64,000 nt of DNA from Streptomyces sp. WP-1 (GTDB lineage Bacteria > Actinomycetota > Actinomycetes > Streptomycetales > Streptomycetaceae). The notes beneath the pieces are model-generated. The model had not been told where the DNA came from and ran no database searches. It was given only the letters and a program-made list of their open reading frames with translations. Every line of letters starts with the position of its first letter. The stretch's first letter is position 1. Below, one piece after another: positions 23,403-33,275 of this stretch. The stretch is taken from positions 1,922,001 to 1,986,000 of the forward strand of contig NZ_CP123923.1 of assembly GCF_030450125.1 (NCBI RefSeq), read 5' to 3'. The position numbers were made by a program, and so were the translations under genes.

Positions 23403-24674
23403 ATGGAGACGGCCACCGGCTCACCGAAGGCATCGAAGCCCCCGGAGGCGCCCAAGACCCTCGAATCGCCCCTGCGCCTCCCCGCGTTCCGGCGGTTCGT
23501 GGCGGCGAACGTGATCTCGGCGTCCGGGTCCGCGATGGCGCCGCTCGCGCTCGCCTACTCGGTGATCGAGGAGGGCGGCGGGGCTGGGGCGCTGGGGCTC
23601 GTGCTCGCGGTGAACACCGTGCCCACGATCCTGTTCCTGCTCATGGGCGGCCTGTTCGCGGACCGGTGGTCGCGCAGCCGCATCCTGTTCCTGGGGAACC
23701 TCGCGGCGGCGGGCGCGCAGGGGGTGCTGGCCGTCACCGTGGCCACCGGGCACGCGACGACGGTGTCGATCGCGGTGTGCGGCTTCGCGTCGGGGACGGC
23801 GGCGTCGTTCATCGTGCCGGCCACCCAGGGTGCCGTCGCGCAGATCGTTCCCGGGGAGCACCTCCAGCAGGCCAACGCGCTGCTGCGACTGCCGGGCAAC
23901 GCGGTGAAGGTGCTGGGTCCGGTCGTCGGCGGCTTCGTCGTCGCGCTGAGCGGCGCGGCCTGGGTGCTGGCCTGGGACGCCTGCACGTTCGCCGTCGCCG
24001 CCGTCCTGCTGCTGGGCCTGCGCCTGGCCGTGCCGCCCGCCGCGGCCCGCGGTGTCCTGGCCGATCTGCGGGCCGGGTGGGCGGGGTTCCGGTCCCGTAC
24101 CTGGCTGTGGACCTACACGGCCGCCGGGACCGTCCTCGTCGCCGCGTGGCTGGCGGGCTTCCAGCTGCTCGGCCCGCTCGTCGCCGCCCGCCGGTACGCC
24201 GGGGCGCGCGACTGGGGCCTGGTCCAGGCGGCGTTCTCCTGCGGGCTGCTGGCGGGCACCGTGGTGTGCCTGCGGTGGAAGCCGTACCGGCTGCTCGCGG
24301 TCGCCGTCGCCGCGGGCGGTTCGCTCGCGTTGCCGCTGGCCGCCATGGCCTGGGGCATGGCGCTGCCGTTCGTGCTCGGGGCCGCCTTCCTCGCGGGGAT
24401 CGGGCTCGATGTCGCGGTCGTCGCCTGGACCACCGCGTTCCAGCAGCATGTGCCCTCGGCGGAACAGGGCCGCATGAGCGCGTTCAACGGTGTCGGCGAA
24501 CGGCTCGCCATCCCCCTCGGCTATCTCCTCACCGCCCTCGCGGTGCGCGCGTGGAGCAGCCAGGGGGTGCTCCTGGCCTGCGCCGCGCTGATCGTCGCGA
24601 CGACCGTGCTCAACCTCTGCGTCCCGGATCTGCACCGCGTCGACCGGGTCCCCCGGGAAGCCGGTCCGGCCTGA
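23403..24674 (+). CDS. Major facilitator superfamily exporter
   Basis: This 423-residue MFS transporter has 12 predicted membrane segments. The loop between helices 2 and 3 (GGLFADRWSRSRILF) is the standard MFS motif A. It resembles the drug-exporter and MFS_3-type proteins that expel small hydrophobic compounds. GAGGGGG sits before the ATG at 23403; the longer reading through the upstream gene is discarded. It borders the accessory island and could export an island product or be a core gene; the next genes (DUF692 pair) are on the same strand but 136 bp away. Confidence 0.82.
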   Translation: METATGSPKASKPPEAPKTLESPLRLPAFRRFVAANVISASGSAMAPLALAYSVIEEGGGAGALGLVLAVNTVPTILFLLMGGLFADRWSRSRILFLGNLAAAGAQGVLAVTVATGHATTVSIAVCGFASGTAASFIVPATQGAVAQIVPGEHLQQANALLRLPGNAVKVLGPVVGGFVVALSGAAWVLAWDACTFAVAAVLLLGLRLAVPPAAARGVLADLRAGWAGFRSRTWLWTYTAAGTVLVAAWLAGFQLLGPLVAARRYAGARDWGLVQAAFSCGLLAGTVVCLRWKPYRLLAVAVAAGGSLALPLAAMAWGMALPFVLGAAFLAGIGLDVAVVAWTTAFQQHVPSAEQGRMSAFNGVGERLAIPLGYLLTALAVRAWSSQGVLLACAALIVATTVLNLCVPDLHRVDRVPREAGPA

Positions 24675-24810
24675 CGCGCGGCCGGAACCCCGGCCCGCGA
24701 CCCGGTCCGAACCTCAAATGTTGCTCTGAAGGCGGCCGGACGGGGGTTCGGGGCGGGCTCCGGGGGTCATGTACGACGCGTGCGCCGGGGGGCGAGGAGG
24801 GGGACAGGCC

Positions 24811-26091
24811 ATGGGGAGACTGGGGACCGGGATCGGCTGGCGGCCGGAGATCGCCGAGGCCGTGGAGCGGATGCCCGGCATCGACTGGGTGGAGGTCGTG
24901 GCGGAGAACGTCTGCCCCGGCCATCTCCCCGAGTCGCTGGGGCGGTTGCGGGAGCGCGGGGTGACCGTGGTGCCGCACGGTGTCTCCCTCGGGCTCGGCG
25001 GCGCGCAGCGGCCCGACGCCGGCCGGCTCGCGGCGCTCGCCGAACGCGCTCAGACGCTCGGGTCGCCGCTGGTGAGCGAGCACATCGCGTTCGTCCGGGC
25101 GGGCGGCGCGCTCACCGCCTCGCCGCTGCTGGAGGCGGGCCACCTGCTGCCCGTGCCGCGTACCCGGGACGCGCTCGACGTGCTCTGCGAGAACGTGCGC
25201 ATCGCCCAGGACGCGCTGCCGGTGCCGCTCGCCGTGGAGAACATCGCCGCGCTGTTCTCCTGGCCGGACGAGGAGCTGACCGAGGGGCAGTTCCTGTACG
25301 AGCTGGCCGAGCGGACCGGCGTACGGCTGCTGATCGACGTGGCCAACCTGCACACCAACCACGTCAACCGCGGCGAGGACCCGGCGAAGGCGCTGGACGG
25401 GCTGCCGCTGGAGGCGATCGCCTACGTCCATGTCGCGGGCGGCGTCGAGCGCGACGGCGTGTGGCACGACAGCCACGCGCACCCGGTGCCGGACGCGGTG
25501 CTCGGCATCCTGGCCGACCTCGCCGCCCGGGTCGCCCCGCCCGGCGTCCTGCTGGAGCGCGACGAGAACTTCCCGGAACCGGCCGAGCTGGAGCGGGAGT
25601 TGGGGGCGATCCGGAAGGTGGTGGAGGGCGGGCGGCGGGGGGACGTGGAGGCGCGGGCCGTCTCGCCGGTGGGCGAGGACCCCGGCGGCACCGAGGAGGC
25701 CCGTCAGCGGCTCGGGGTCGCGCAGGCCGCCGTGCTGTCCTCGCTGGTGGCCCGGACGCCCGTGCCCGAGGGGTTCGACCGGGTACGGCTGGGGGTACAG
25801 GCGCGGGCGCTCGCGGCGAAGCGGGCGGACGTGGTGGCGAAGGTGGCGCCGGAGCTGCCGGTGCTGCTCGGGGCGTCGTACCGGGAGGCGTTCCTGGAGT
25901 ACGCGCGCCGGCGGCCGATGCGCGGGGGGTACCGGCGGGACGCGCTGGACTTCGCCGGGTTCCTGCTGGACGGGGAGCGGCCGGGGCTCCCGAGGCGCGA
26001 GCTGCGTCGGTGGTGGCGGGAACGGGAGGGACCGGTGCGCCGGGGCCGGGTGGCACGGGCGGCGCGCAGGGTGTTGCCGGGACGGTCCTGA
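24811..26091 (+). CDS. DUF692 (MNIO-type) protein with C-terminal extension
   Basis: DUF692 proteins have a TIM-barrel fold and include multinuclear non-haem iron oxidases (for example MbnB) that modify cysteine-containing RiPPs. The 426-residue product has the barrel in residues 5-270, with candidate metal ligands in [52 protein letters not shown] and the [10 protein letters not shown] stretch. The C-terminal 130 residues ([34 protein letters not shown]) form a separate helical domain common in the actinobacterial version. GGAGGGGGACAGG precedes the ATG at 24811. The gene is followed by a TIGR04222 membrane protein; no Cys-rich precursor peptide is visible nearby, so the substrate is open. 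Confidence 0.8.
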   Translation: MGRLGTGIGWRPEIAEAVERMPGIDWVEVVAENVCPGHLPESLGRLRERGVTVVPHGVSLGLGGAQRPDAGRLAALAERAQTLGSPLVSEHIAFVRAGGALTASPLLEAGHLLPVPRTRDALDVLCENVRIAQDALPVPLAVENIAALFSWPDEELTEGQFLYELAERTGVRLLIDVANLHTNHVNRGEDPAKALDGLPLEAIAYVHVAGGVERDGVWHDSHAHPVPDAVLGILADLAARVAPPGVLLERDENFPEPAELERELGAIRKVVEGGRRGDVEARAVSPVGEDPGGTEEARQRLGVAQAAVLSSLVARTPVPEGFDRVRLGVQARALAAKRADVVAKVAPELPVLLGASYREAFLEYARRRPMRGGYRRDALDFAGFLLDGERPGLPRRELRRWWREREGPVRRGRVARAARRVLPGRS

Positions 26092-26188
26092 ACCGCCCCT
26101 CAAGGGGGCGCGCGCCGAACCGGCCGCACCCCGTCCGCATGTGAAAAATCCTGGCGCCCACCCGCCGCCCTGGCATACAAAACACGTC

Positions 26189-26968
26189 ATGTTCTGGCTC
26201 CTCCTCCTGCTCCCCGCCTGGGCGTTCACCGCTACGGCCTGCGTCCGGCTCTGTCTCGCGGCGATGCGCGCCGCGGCCCTGGACCCGGGCCCCGGAGCAG
26301 CGGCCGGAGACCTCGACCTGACCCTGTACGAGGCCGCGTTCCTGTCCGGCGGACCCCAGCGCGTCGCCGACGTCACGCTCCTGTCGATGGCCCGCCAGCG
26401 GCGCCTGCACCTCGCCCACACCGGCTGGGCCACCGTCGTCGACCCGCTCGGCCGGGACGAGATCGAGCGGTCCGTCATCGGGGCGATCGGCCCCGACGGC
26501 CAGTCCCGTATCGCGCCGGTCCGCATCCGCGCCGCCCGCACCGACGCCGTCCGACGCCTCGCCGACCGTCTCGTGCGCAGCGGCCTCGCCGTGCCCGACG
26601 CGGCGGGCCCCACCATCGGCGCGGCCGTGCGCCAGGTCCGCGCCGCCGCGCTCGCCGTGCCGGTCCTCGCCGTCGCCGCGCTGCTGCTGCCGGTCCAGGC
26701 CGACACCTCGCGCCTGATGGTCGGCCTGTGGTTCCTGCTGCCGTTCACCCTGTCGCTGAGCTGTCTGGCCATAGCCCGCTTCGAGGTGCACCCGTACTCG
26801 CCGTGGGCCTCCCCCGCCGGGCAGCGCGTGCTGGGGGCGCTGCTGCGGCGGCGCCCCGGTGCCGAGCCGTCGTTCCTCACCTCCGTCGCACTGCGCGGCA
26901 TCCGCGCGATCGGCGAACCGGAGCTGCGCGCGGCCTTCGCCCACCGCGACGCGCCGCACCGGGAGTAG
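26189..26968 (+). CDS. TIGR04222-type membrane protein
   Basis: This 259-residue protein has an N-terminal membrane helix (1-20), a conserved cytoplasmic domain (LYEAAFLSGGPQRVADVTLLSMARQRRLHL, about 45-75), and a hydrophobic hairpin near residues 155-190. The domain is the one I know as TIGR04222, repeatedly found next to DUF692 genes in actinobacteria. Many relatives end in a Gly/Cys-rich tail that could be modified by the partner; this copy ends in AFAHRDAPHRE and lacks it. The ATG at 26189 lies just after an A-rich element (CATACAAAA) and without a Shine-Dalgarno, so it may be leaderless. Confidence 0.72.
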   Translation: MFWLLLLLPAWAFTATACVRLCLAAMRAAALDPGPGAAAGDLDLTLYEAAFLSGGPQRVADVTLLSMARQRRLHLAHTGWATVVDPLGRDEIERSVIGAIGPDGQSRIAPVRIRAARTDAVRRLADRLVRSGLAVPDAAGPTIGAAVRQVRAAALAVPVLAVAALLLPVQADTSRLMVGLWFLLPFTLSLSCLAIARFEVHPYSPWASPAGQRVLGALLRRRPGAEPSFLTSVALRGIRAIGEPELRAAFAHRDAPHRE

Positions 26969-27076
26969 GGGGCGCATCGGGGCACTGGCGCCGACACCGC
27001 CCGGGCGGTGCTTGCCTTCCCCGGCGGCGGCACGAAACATCCCTGGTGTCCGCAGCGGTGACCGAAGGGATGCCGA

Positions 27077-28711
27077 ATGAAAGCCGTCGCCGTCTGCTCG
27101 GCCGCCGTCTCCCTGGTGCTGACCGCCCTGGCCACCGCCCCGGTGGACGCCACGCCGAGCCGTACCGCCGCGCCGGGCCTGCCCGGCGCGCCGTTCCCCT
27201 CCGGCGCCGCCGAACTGCGGGGCACCGTCGTCGCCGCCCTCCGCGCCCGCGCCACCGGCATCCGCTACGGCGCCTGCGACCCCGCCGACGTGCCGGCCGT
27301 CCCCCACTCCCCCGCCGGACTGCGCTGCGGCACCGTCTCCGTCCCCCTCGACTACGCCCACCCCGACGGGAAGCGGATCGCGCTCACCGTCAGCCGCGCC
27401 CCCGCCACCGGCGAGGACGGCGGCCGGAAGGTCCCCCGGCAGGGCGCCCTCGTCTACGACCCCGGCGGTCCCGGCGCCTCCGGCATGTACTTCGCGCTGG
27501 CCGGCACCCTGCCCGTCTGGAAACGGATCGCCGCCGCCTACGACCTGGTCGGCTACGCCCCGCGCGGGGTGGGCCGCTCCGCCCCGCTGTCCTGCGAGGA
27601 CCCGAAGGAGTTCGGCAAGGCGCCCACGCTCGCGCCGACACGGCCCTCGGAGGCGTACAAACGCCGGCGCGTGGCGGAGGCGAAGGCGTACGCCCGCGGC
27701 TGCGCCCGGCGTTCGGGCCCCGGGCTGCGCTTCTTCAACTCCCTGAACAACGCGCGGGACCTGGACGTCCTGCGGGCCGCGCTGGGCGAGGACCGGCTGA
27801 CGTTCATGGGCGCGTCGTACGGCACGTACTACGGCTCGCTGTACGCGGCGATGTTCCCCTCCCAGGTGCGCCGGATGGTGCTGGACGCGCCGGTGGACCC
27901 GGATCCGCGGCAGGTCTGGTACCGCAGCAACCTCGACCAGTCGGCCGCGTTCGAGAAGCGCTGGGCGGACGTGCGGGACTGGATCGCCCGGCACGACGAC
28001 GTCTACCGGCTCGGCGACACGCCCCGGAAGGTGCAGGGCAGTTACGACACCGCCGCTGCGCGGCTCGCCCGGAAGCCGGCGGGCGGGAAGGTCGGTCCCG
28101 GCCAGTTGCAGAACGCGTTCCTGACGGCCGGGTACTACGACGCCTACTGGCCGGGCCGGGCCGCCGCCCTCTCCGCGTACCTGCGCGGCGACCCGAAGCC
28201 GCTGGTCCGACTGGCCGCGCCGGACCCCGGGTCGGCCGCGGCGGCGGAGAACGGCAGCGCCGTGTACACGGCCGTCGAGTGCAACGACGCCCCCTGGCCC
28301 ACGCGTTGGGCGGTGTGGGACCGGGACAACACCCGGCTGGCCCGCGTCGCGCCCTTCGAGACCTGGGACAACGCGTGGATGAACCTGCCCTGCGCGTACT
28401 GGCCGGCGCCCCGGCAGCGGCCCCTGGACGTGCGCACCGCGCCCGGCGCGCTGCCCCCGGTGCTGCTCCTGGCGGCCGAGCGGGACGCGGCCGCGCCGTA
28501 CGCGGGGGCCCTGGAGATGAACCGGCGGCTGGCCGGCTCCCTGCTGGTGACCGAGCGCGGCGCGGGCAATCACGGCATCGGCGGCGGCCCCGACAAGTGC
28601 GTCGACGACTACATGGACGACTACCTGCTGACGGGCCGCCTCCCGGCGCGGAACGCGTCCTGCGCGCCCCGCGCCGAACCCGTCCCCGGCCAGGGACGGA
28701 AGGCGGGCTGA
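27077..28711 (+). CDS. Secreted alpha/beta-hydrolase, tripeptidyl aminopeptidase family
   Basis: This exported serine peptidase of 544 residues trims short peptides outside the cell. A signal peptide covers residues 1-25 (AVSLVLTALATAPVDA). The alpha/beta-hydrolase core has the oxyanion stretch DPGGPGASG and the nucleophile elbow GASYG. The Asp is in AAERDAAAP and the His in GAGNHGI near the C-terminus, completing the triad. The C-terminal TAP-like domain is present. The gene is preceded by GAAGGGATGCCGA and appears monocistronic. It converges on hemQ with 3 bp between stops. Confidence 0.88.
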   Translation: MKAVAVCSAAVSLVLTALATAPVDATPSRTAAPGLPGAPFPSGAAELRGTVVAALRARATGIRYGACDPADVPAVPHSPAGLRCGTVSVPLDYAHPDGKRIALTVSRAPATGEDGGRKVPRQGALVYDPGGPGASGMYFALAGTLPVWKRIAAAYDLVGYAPRGVGRSAPLSCEDPKEFGKAPTLAPTRPSEAYKRRRVAEAKAYARGCARRSGPGLRFFNSLNNARDLDVLRAALGEDRLTFMGASYGTYYGSLYAAMFPSQVRRMVLDAPVDPDPRQVWYRSNLDQSAAFEKRWADVRDWIARHDDVYRLGDTPRKVQGSYDTAAARLARKPAGGKVGPGQLQNAFLTAGYYDAYWPGRAAALSAYLRGDPKPLVRLAAPDPGSAAAAENGSAVYTAVECNDAPWPTRWAVWDRDNTRLARVAPFETWDNAWMNLPCAYWPAPRQRPLDVRTAPGALPPVLLLAAERDAAAPYAGALEMNRRLAGSLLVTERGAGNHGIGGGPDKCVDDYMDDYLLTGRLPARNASCAPRAEPVPGQGRKAG

Positions 28712-28714
28712 GCC

Positions 28715-29446
28715 CTACGCCAGGCCCGCCACCAGCTCCGCCACGTCCTTGCGGCGGCCCGTGTAGAACGGGACCTCCTCGCGGACGTGCATCCGGGCCT
28801 CGGAGCCGCGCAGATGGCGCATGAGGTCGACGATGCGGGACAGGTCGTTCGCCTCGAAGGCGAGGATCCACTCGTAGTCGCCCAGCGAGAACGAGGCGAC
28901 CGTGTTGGCGCGCACGTCCGGGAAGCCGCGGGCCATCTTGCCGTGGTCGGCGAGCATGCGGCGGCGGTCCTCGTCGGGCAGCAGGTACCAGTCGTACGAG
29001 CGCACGAAGGGGTAGACGCTCACATAGTCGCGGGGCGTCTCGTCGGCGAGGAACGCCGGGATGTGCGAGCGGTTGAACTCGGCCGGGCGGTGCAGCGCCA
29101 TGTTGGACCACACCGGCTCCAGCGCGCGGCCCAGCCTGGTGCGGCGGAAGAGGCTGTACGCCTCCTGGAGCTGGTCGCTGGTCTCCGCGTGCCACCAGAT
29201 CATCACATCGGCGTCCGCCCGCAGACCGGACAGGTCGTACGTGCCGCGGATCGTCACGTCCTTGGCGGCGAGCTGGTCGAACAGCTCCTGGACCTCGTCG
29301 GCGTAGCCCGCGCGGTCGGCCGGCAGCACGTCCTTCAGCTTGAAGACGGACCACAGGGTGTAGCGGATGACATCGTTCAGGTCCTTGGCCAGCTTGCCCT
29401 TGTTGGGGATCCTGCCGGACTCGGTGGTGGGGGCGTCGTCACTCAT
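28715..29446 (-). CDS. hemQ: Coproheme decarboxylase HemQ (ChdC)
   Basis: HemQ performs the last step of the coproporphyrin-dependent haem route: it decarboxylates iron-coproporphyrin III to haem b using peroxide. The 243-residue protein belongs to the chlorite-dismutase-like family. The stretch [32 protein letters not shown] carries the catalytic Tyr (YDWY) and the proximal His (DHGKMAR). The Gln/Ala of this family replaces the chlorite dismutase Arg. It starts 5 bp after the hemY stop, so the two are co-transcribed. Confidence 0.93.
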   Translation of the reverse strand: MSDDAPTTESGRIPNKGKLAKDLNDVIRYTLWSVFKLKDVLPADRAGYADEVQELFDQLAAKDVTIRGTYDLSGLRADADVMIWWHAETSDQLQEAYSLFRRTRLGRALEPVWSNMALHRPAEFNRSHIPAFLADETPRDYVSVYPFVRSYDWYLLPDEDRRRMLADHGKMARGFPDVRANTVASFSLGDYEWILAFEANDLSRIVDLMRHLRGSEARMHVREEVPFYTGRRKDVAELVAGLA

Positions 29447-29451
29447 GGTCC

Positions 29452-30906
29452 CTATTCTCCTGCTCCGCCGTGGAGGCTCTGCACCGGGTGGGCCGTCAGC
29501 TCCTCGGCCCCGCGCAGATCACCGGACAGCTGGTCGACGGCCGCGTTCGCGCTCGCGACGCACGCGGGGATGCCCACGCCGTCGTACTGCGCGCCGCAGA
29601 CCGCGAGGCCCGGAAGCCTGGCGATGTGCTCGCGGATGCGGGCCACCCTGCCGTGGTGCCCGACGGGGTACTGGGGCAGCCCGTCGGTCCAGCGGGTGAC
29701 CCGGGTCTCGACGGGCGCGGCCTCGATGCCGGCGGCCTCGCGGAGGTCGTGCCGGGAGACCTCCACCAGGTCGGCGTCGTCGCGTCCGAGGACCGCCGTC
29801 TCGCCGTACCGCCCCACCGAGGTGCGCACGACGAGCGTGTCCGGGTCCTCGTCGGCGATCCAGCCCCACTTCTGGGAGGCGAACGTGGCGGCCTTGATGG
29901 TGCGTCCGTCGACCGGCGGCACCAGGAAGCCGCTGCCCTCGGGCAGGGACACCTCGGCGCGCCGGTAGGCGAGGGTGATCAGGGCCATCGAGGCGTACTC
30001 GACGGCGGCCAGCTCGGCGGCGGCCGCCGGGGACTCGGGGCGCAGCAGCCGGGCGGCGGCCGGGGCGGGTACGGCGACCACCACGGCGTCGGCGTGCAGC
30101 AGCTGTCCGGCCGCGGTGACCCGCCAGCCGCCCGCGGGGTCCCGGCGCAGCTCGGTGACGGGTGCCTCGGTGCGGATCTCGCCGCCGCGCGCCCGGACGG
30201 ACTCGGCGACCGCGAGCGGCAGGGTGCCCACGCCGCCCTCGATGCCCATGAACACGGGCCCGGTCTGCGAAGCCGCGGCGGCCTTGGCCTGGATCTCGCG
30301 GACGCCCTCGGTCAGGGAGGCGTGCGCGCGGGCGGCCTGGAAGAGCTGGGGGACGGCGGAGCGCATCGAGATGCGGTACGCGTCGCCCGCGTACACCCCG
30401 CCGAGCAGGGGTTCCACGAGGCGGTCCACGACCTCGCGGCCGAGGCGCGCCGCCACGTACTCCCCCACCGACACGTCGTCGCCGACGGAGGTGCGGGGCA
30501 GGACGGCGTCCCGGCCGATGCGGGCCAGACCGTCCTCGGACAGGACGCCGGCGAGGGCGGCGGCGGTGCCGGGCACGCCCATCACATGGCCCTTGGGCAT
30601 GGGGCGCAGCGCGCCCCGGGTCCAGATGGCGGCGCTCGCGATCGCCGGGGGCTGGAGCCGCTCGGCGAGGCCGGCCTCGCGGGCGAGGGCCACTGCCTCG
30701 GGGCGGCGGGCGAGCATCGACTCGGCGCCGAGGTCGACCCGGACGCCCGCGATCTCGCCGGGCAGCAGCTTGCCGCCGACCCGCTCGGACGCCTCCAGCA
30801 CCGTCACCCGCGCGCCGCGCTCCAGCAGCCGGTGGGCGGCGGCCAGACCGGCGACACCGGCTCCGATGACGACGGCGTGCCCGGCGTTCATACCCGTTGC
30901 GCTCAT
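29452..30906 (-). CDS. hemY: Coproporphyrinogen III oxidase HemY (CgoX, formerly protoporphyrinogen oxidase HemG)
   Basis: This FAD enzyme oxidises coproporphyrinogen III to coproporphyrin III in Gram-positive haem synthesis. The 484-residue product has the FAD motif [16 protein letters not shown] (about 13-28) and the GG-motif RVGGKL. The C-terminal FAD contact is in [18 protein letters not shown] start at the ATG at 30906; a second ATG five codons later ([10 protein letters not shown]) is possible. No strong Shine-Dalgarno is visible. The gene leads a two-gene unit with hemQ, and together with hemE at 33.3 kb accounts for the middle and end of the coproporphyrin pathway. Confidence 0.9.
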   Translation of the reverse strand: MSATGMNAGHAVVIGAGVAGLAAAHRLLERGARVTVLEASERVGGKLLPGEIAGVRVDLGAESMLARRPEAVALAREAGLAERLQPPAIASAAIWTRGALRPMPKGHVMGVPGTAAALAGVLSEDGLARIGRDAVLPRTSVGDDVSVGEYVAARLGREVVDRLVEPLLGGVYAGDAYRISMRSAVPQLFQAARAHASLTEGVREIQAKAAAASQTGPVFMGIEGGVGTLPLAVAESVRARGGEIRTEAPVTELRRDPAGGWRVTAAGQLLHADAVVVAVPAPAAARLLRPESPAAAAELAAVEYASMALITLAYRRAEVSLPEGSGFLVPPVDGRTIKAATFASQKWGWIADEDPDTLVVRTSVGRYGETAVLGRDDADLVEVSRHDLREAAGIEAAPVETRVTRWTDGLPQYPVGHHGRVARIREHIARLPGLAVCGAQYDGVGIPACVASANAAVDQLSGDLRGAEELTAHPVQSLHGGAGE

Positions 30907-30994
30907 GGTCCCCACTCTCTCAGACCCCACTGACAGCGCCGCCAGGGCCGTAGGTCCCGCGCCGCGTCGGGCCGGGACCCTCTAGCGTGTCCCC

Positions 30995-32380
30995 ATGAGC
31001 ATGCATCAGGGGCGGGAGCGGCTGGTCGTCGTCGGCGGGGACGCCACGGGCATGTCGGCGGCGTCGCAGGCGCGGCGGCAGCGGGGGCCCGGGGAGCTGG
31101 AGATCGTGGCGTTCGAGCGCGGTCACTTCACCTCGTACTCGGCGTGCGGCATCCCCTACTGGGTGGGCGGCGCCGTCGCCGGGCGGGACGAGCTGATCGC
31201 CCGCACCCCCGAGGAGCACCGCGCACGGGACATCGATCTGCGGCTGCGCACCGAGGTCACGGAGATCGACGTGCCGGGGCAGCGGGTACGCGCGCGGGAG
31301 CTGGATTCCGGCGCCGAGTCCTGGACGTCGTACGACAGACTGGTGATCGCGACGGGGGCCCGTCCGGTCCGCCCGGAGCTGCCGGGCGCGGACGCCCCCG
31401 GGGTGCACGGCGTGCAGACCCTGGACGACGGGCAGGCGCTGATCGACACGCTGGCCCGCGCGAAGGGCCGGCGCGCGGTGGTCGTGGGCGCCGGGTACAT
31501 CGGCGTGGAGATGGCCGAGGCGCTGATCGACCGGGGCTTCGAGGTGACGGTCGTCAACCGCGGCGAGCAGCCCATGTCGACCCTCGATCCGGACATGGGA
31601 TGCCTGGTGCACCGCGCCATGGAGGGCCTCGGCATCACCATGGTGAACGGCACCGAGGTCACCAAGATCCTCACCGGGGAGGACGGCCGGGTCCGCGCGG
31701 TGGCCACCGAGCACGCCGAGTACCCGGCCGACGTGGTGGTCCTCGGCATCGGCGTCCGCCCCGAGACCGCCCTCGCGCGCGCCGCCGGGCTGCCGCTCGG
31801 CGCCCACGAGGGGCTGCTCACCGATCTATCCATGCGGGTGCGCGGGCACGAGAACATCTGGGCGGGCGGTGACTGCGTGGAGGTGCTGAACCTGGTCTCG
31901 GGGCGGGAGCAGTACGTTCCGCTGGGCACCCACGCCAACAAGCACGGCCAGGTCATCGGCACCAACGCGGGCGGCGGCTACGCGACCTTCCCGGGCGTGG
32001 TCGGCACGGCGGTCAGCAAGGTCTGCGACCTGGAGATCGCCCGCACCGGGCTGCGCGAGAAGGACGCGCACCGGGTGGGCCTGGAGTTCGAGGCGGTCAC
32101 CATCGAGTCGACCAGCCGGGCGGGCTACTACCCGGATGCCTCCCCGATGACCGTCAAGATGCTCGCCGAGCGCCGCACCGGACGCCTGTTGGGCGTGCAG
32201 ATCGTGGGGCGGGAGGGCGCGGCCAAACGGGTGGACATCGCGGCGGTGGCGCTGACCGCGCGGCTGACGGTGGAGCAGATGACCGCCCTGGACCTCGGCT
32301 ACGCGCCGCCGTTCTCGCCGGTGTGGGACCCGGTCCTGGTGGCCGCGCGCAAGGCGGCGGGAAAGGTGCGCGGGAGCTGA
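30995..32380 (+). CDS. CoA-disulfide reductase / NADH oxidase-type flavoprotein
   Basis: This is a pyridine nucleotide-disulfide oxidoreductase of the CoADR/NOX group with a single redox cysteine. The 461-residue protein has an N-terminal FAD motif (VVVGGDATGMSAA), the active cysteine Cys51 in SYSACGIPYW, an NAD(P)H motif (VVVGAGYIGVEMAE), a second FAD motif (IWAGGD) and the dimerisation domain. Thus it could reduce CoA disulfide, a persulfide or oxygen; the sequence does not decide. TAGCGT ends 6 bp before the ATG and no Shine-Dalgarno exists, so a leaderless transcript is likely. It is divergent from hemY, 88 bp apart. Confidence 0.85.
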   Translation: MSMHQGRERLVVVGGDATGMSAASQARRQRGPGELEIVAFERGHFTSYSACGIPYWVGGAVAGRDELIARTPEEHRARDIDLRLRTEVTEIDVPGQRVRARELDSGAESWTSYDRLVIATGARPVRPELPGADAPGVHGVQTLDDGQALIDTLARAKGRRAVVVGAGYIGVEMAEALIDRGFEVTVVNRGEQPMSTLDPDMGCLVHRAMEGLGITMVNGTEVTKILTGEDGRVRAVATEHAEYPADVVVLGIGVRPETALARAAGLPLGAHEGLLTDLSMRVRGHENIWAGGDCVEVLNLVSGREQYVPLGTHANKHGQVIGTNAGGGYATFPGVVGTAVSKVCDLEIARTGLREKDAHRVGLEFEAVTIESTSRAGYYPDASPMTVKMLAERRTGRLLGVQIVGREGAAKRVDIAAVALTARLTVEQMTALDLGYAPPFSPVWDPVLVAARKAAGKVRGS

Positions 32381-32412
32381 CCGGCGCGTGACCGCCCGGC
32401 GGGACCGCTCGA

Positions 32413-32441
32413 TTGACCGCGGGCTCGCCGGGCACTACTCC
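32413..32441 (+). promoter_or_regulatory. Possible promoter of the rhomboid gene
   Basis: TTGACC (32413-32418), a 17-bp spacer and TACTCC (32436-32441) fit a housekeeping promoter. The -10 ends only 3 bp before the chosen GTG, so either the transcript begins slightly inside the gene and a later start is used, or the site is fortuitous. Confidence 0.35.
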
Positions 32442-32444
32442 TTC

Positions 32445-33272
32445 GTGGTCATTCCCGTCCATGACATCAATCCGGTGCGCCGCACCCCCTGGGTGACATA
32501 CGCGCTGATCGCCGCGAACGTCCTGGTGTTCCTGTGGACGCCCGGCATGCCCGGCTCGCTGGCCGGCGGCGAGAGCCTCGCGCAGCTGTGCCATCTGGAG
32601 TCCTTCATGGACCGCTTCGCGGCGGTCCCGAGGGAGCTGGTCCACGGTCAGGTGCCGCAGCTGGTGCCGACGGGCCAGGTGGGCGTCGGACCGCACGGCC
32701 CGGGCTGCGTGGTGGCGCCGCGCGGCTTCCACAAGTCGCCGCCGCTGTCGGTGTTCACGGCGATGTTCGTGCACGGCAGCTGGCTGCACCTGCTGGGCAA
32801 CATGCTGTTCCTGCTGATCTTCGGCAACAACGTCGAGGACCGGATGGGCCACATCCGGTACGTCGTCTTCTACGTCGTCTGCGGTTACGCGGCCGGGTAC
32901 GGCTTCGCGCTGCTGAACGCCGGTTCTGGCGCCCCGCTGATCGGCGCGTCGGGCGCGATCGCCGGGGTGCTCGGCGCCTACCTCGTGCTGTGGCCCGGGG
33001 CCCGGGTCTGGGTGCTCGTGCCGTTCCTGGTGTTCCTGCCGCTGCGGCTGCCCGCCTGGCTGGTGCTGGGCTTCTGGTTCGTGCTCCAGGCCGTGTACTC
33101 GTCCGGGCAGGGCGTGTCCGACGCGGGGACGGTGGCGTACGTCGCCCATGTGATCGGCTTCCTGGTGGGCCTGCTCATCGCCCTGCCGCTGAAGCCGGGC
33201 ACCCCGCCCCCGCCGGAGCCGCCCGGCCTGCTGTTCGGCAGGCGCGCGCGGCCCTCCTACCCGACCTGGTGA
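32445..33272 (+). CDS. Rhomboid intramembrane serine protease
   Basis: Rhomboids cut single-pass membrane proteins within or near the bilayer. The 275-residue product has at least six membrane helices. Visible are the HGSWLHLLGNM motif (110-120; His115 and Asn119 of the oxyanion hole), the catalytic Ser169 in IGASGAIAG and the catalytic His235 in AYVAHVIGF. A large extracellular loop (about 40-100) separates helices 1 and 2. The GTG at 32445 gives the conserved start VVIPVHDINPVRRTPW; the frame from 32388 adds 19 residues without support. It converges on hemE with 3 bp between stops. Confidence 0.88.
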   Translation: MVIPVHDINPVRRTPWVTYALIAANVLVFLWTPGMPGSLAGGESLAQLCHLESFMDRFAAVPRELVHGQVPQLVPTGQVGVGPHGPGCVVAPRGFHKSPPLSVFTAMFVHGSWLHLLGNMLFLLIFGNNVEDRMGHIRYVVFYVVCGYAAGYGFALLNAGSGAPLIGASGAIAGVLGAYLVLWPGARVWVLVPFLVFLPLRLPAWLVLGFWFVLQAVYSSGQGVSDAGTVAYVAHVIGFLVGLLIALPLKPGTPPPPEPPGLLFGRRARPSYPTW

Positions 33273-33275
33273 GGG

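Noticed and set aside
24610..28573. Two very long minus-strand frames (883 and 1069 codons) opposite the DUF692, TIGR04222 and peptidase genes
   Set aside because: Low-complexity Arg/Pro/Gly-rich translations that mirror the plus-strand genes; no start signals.
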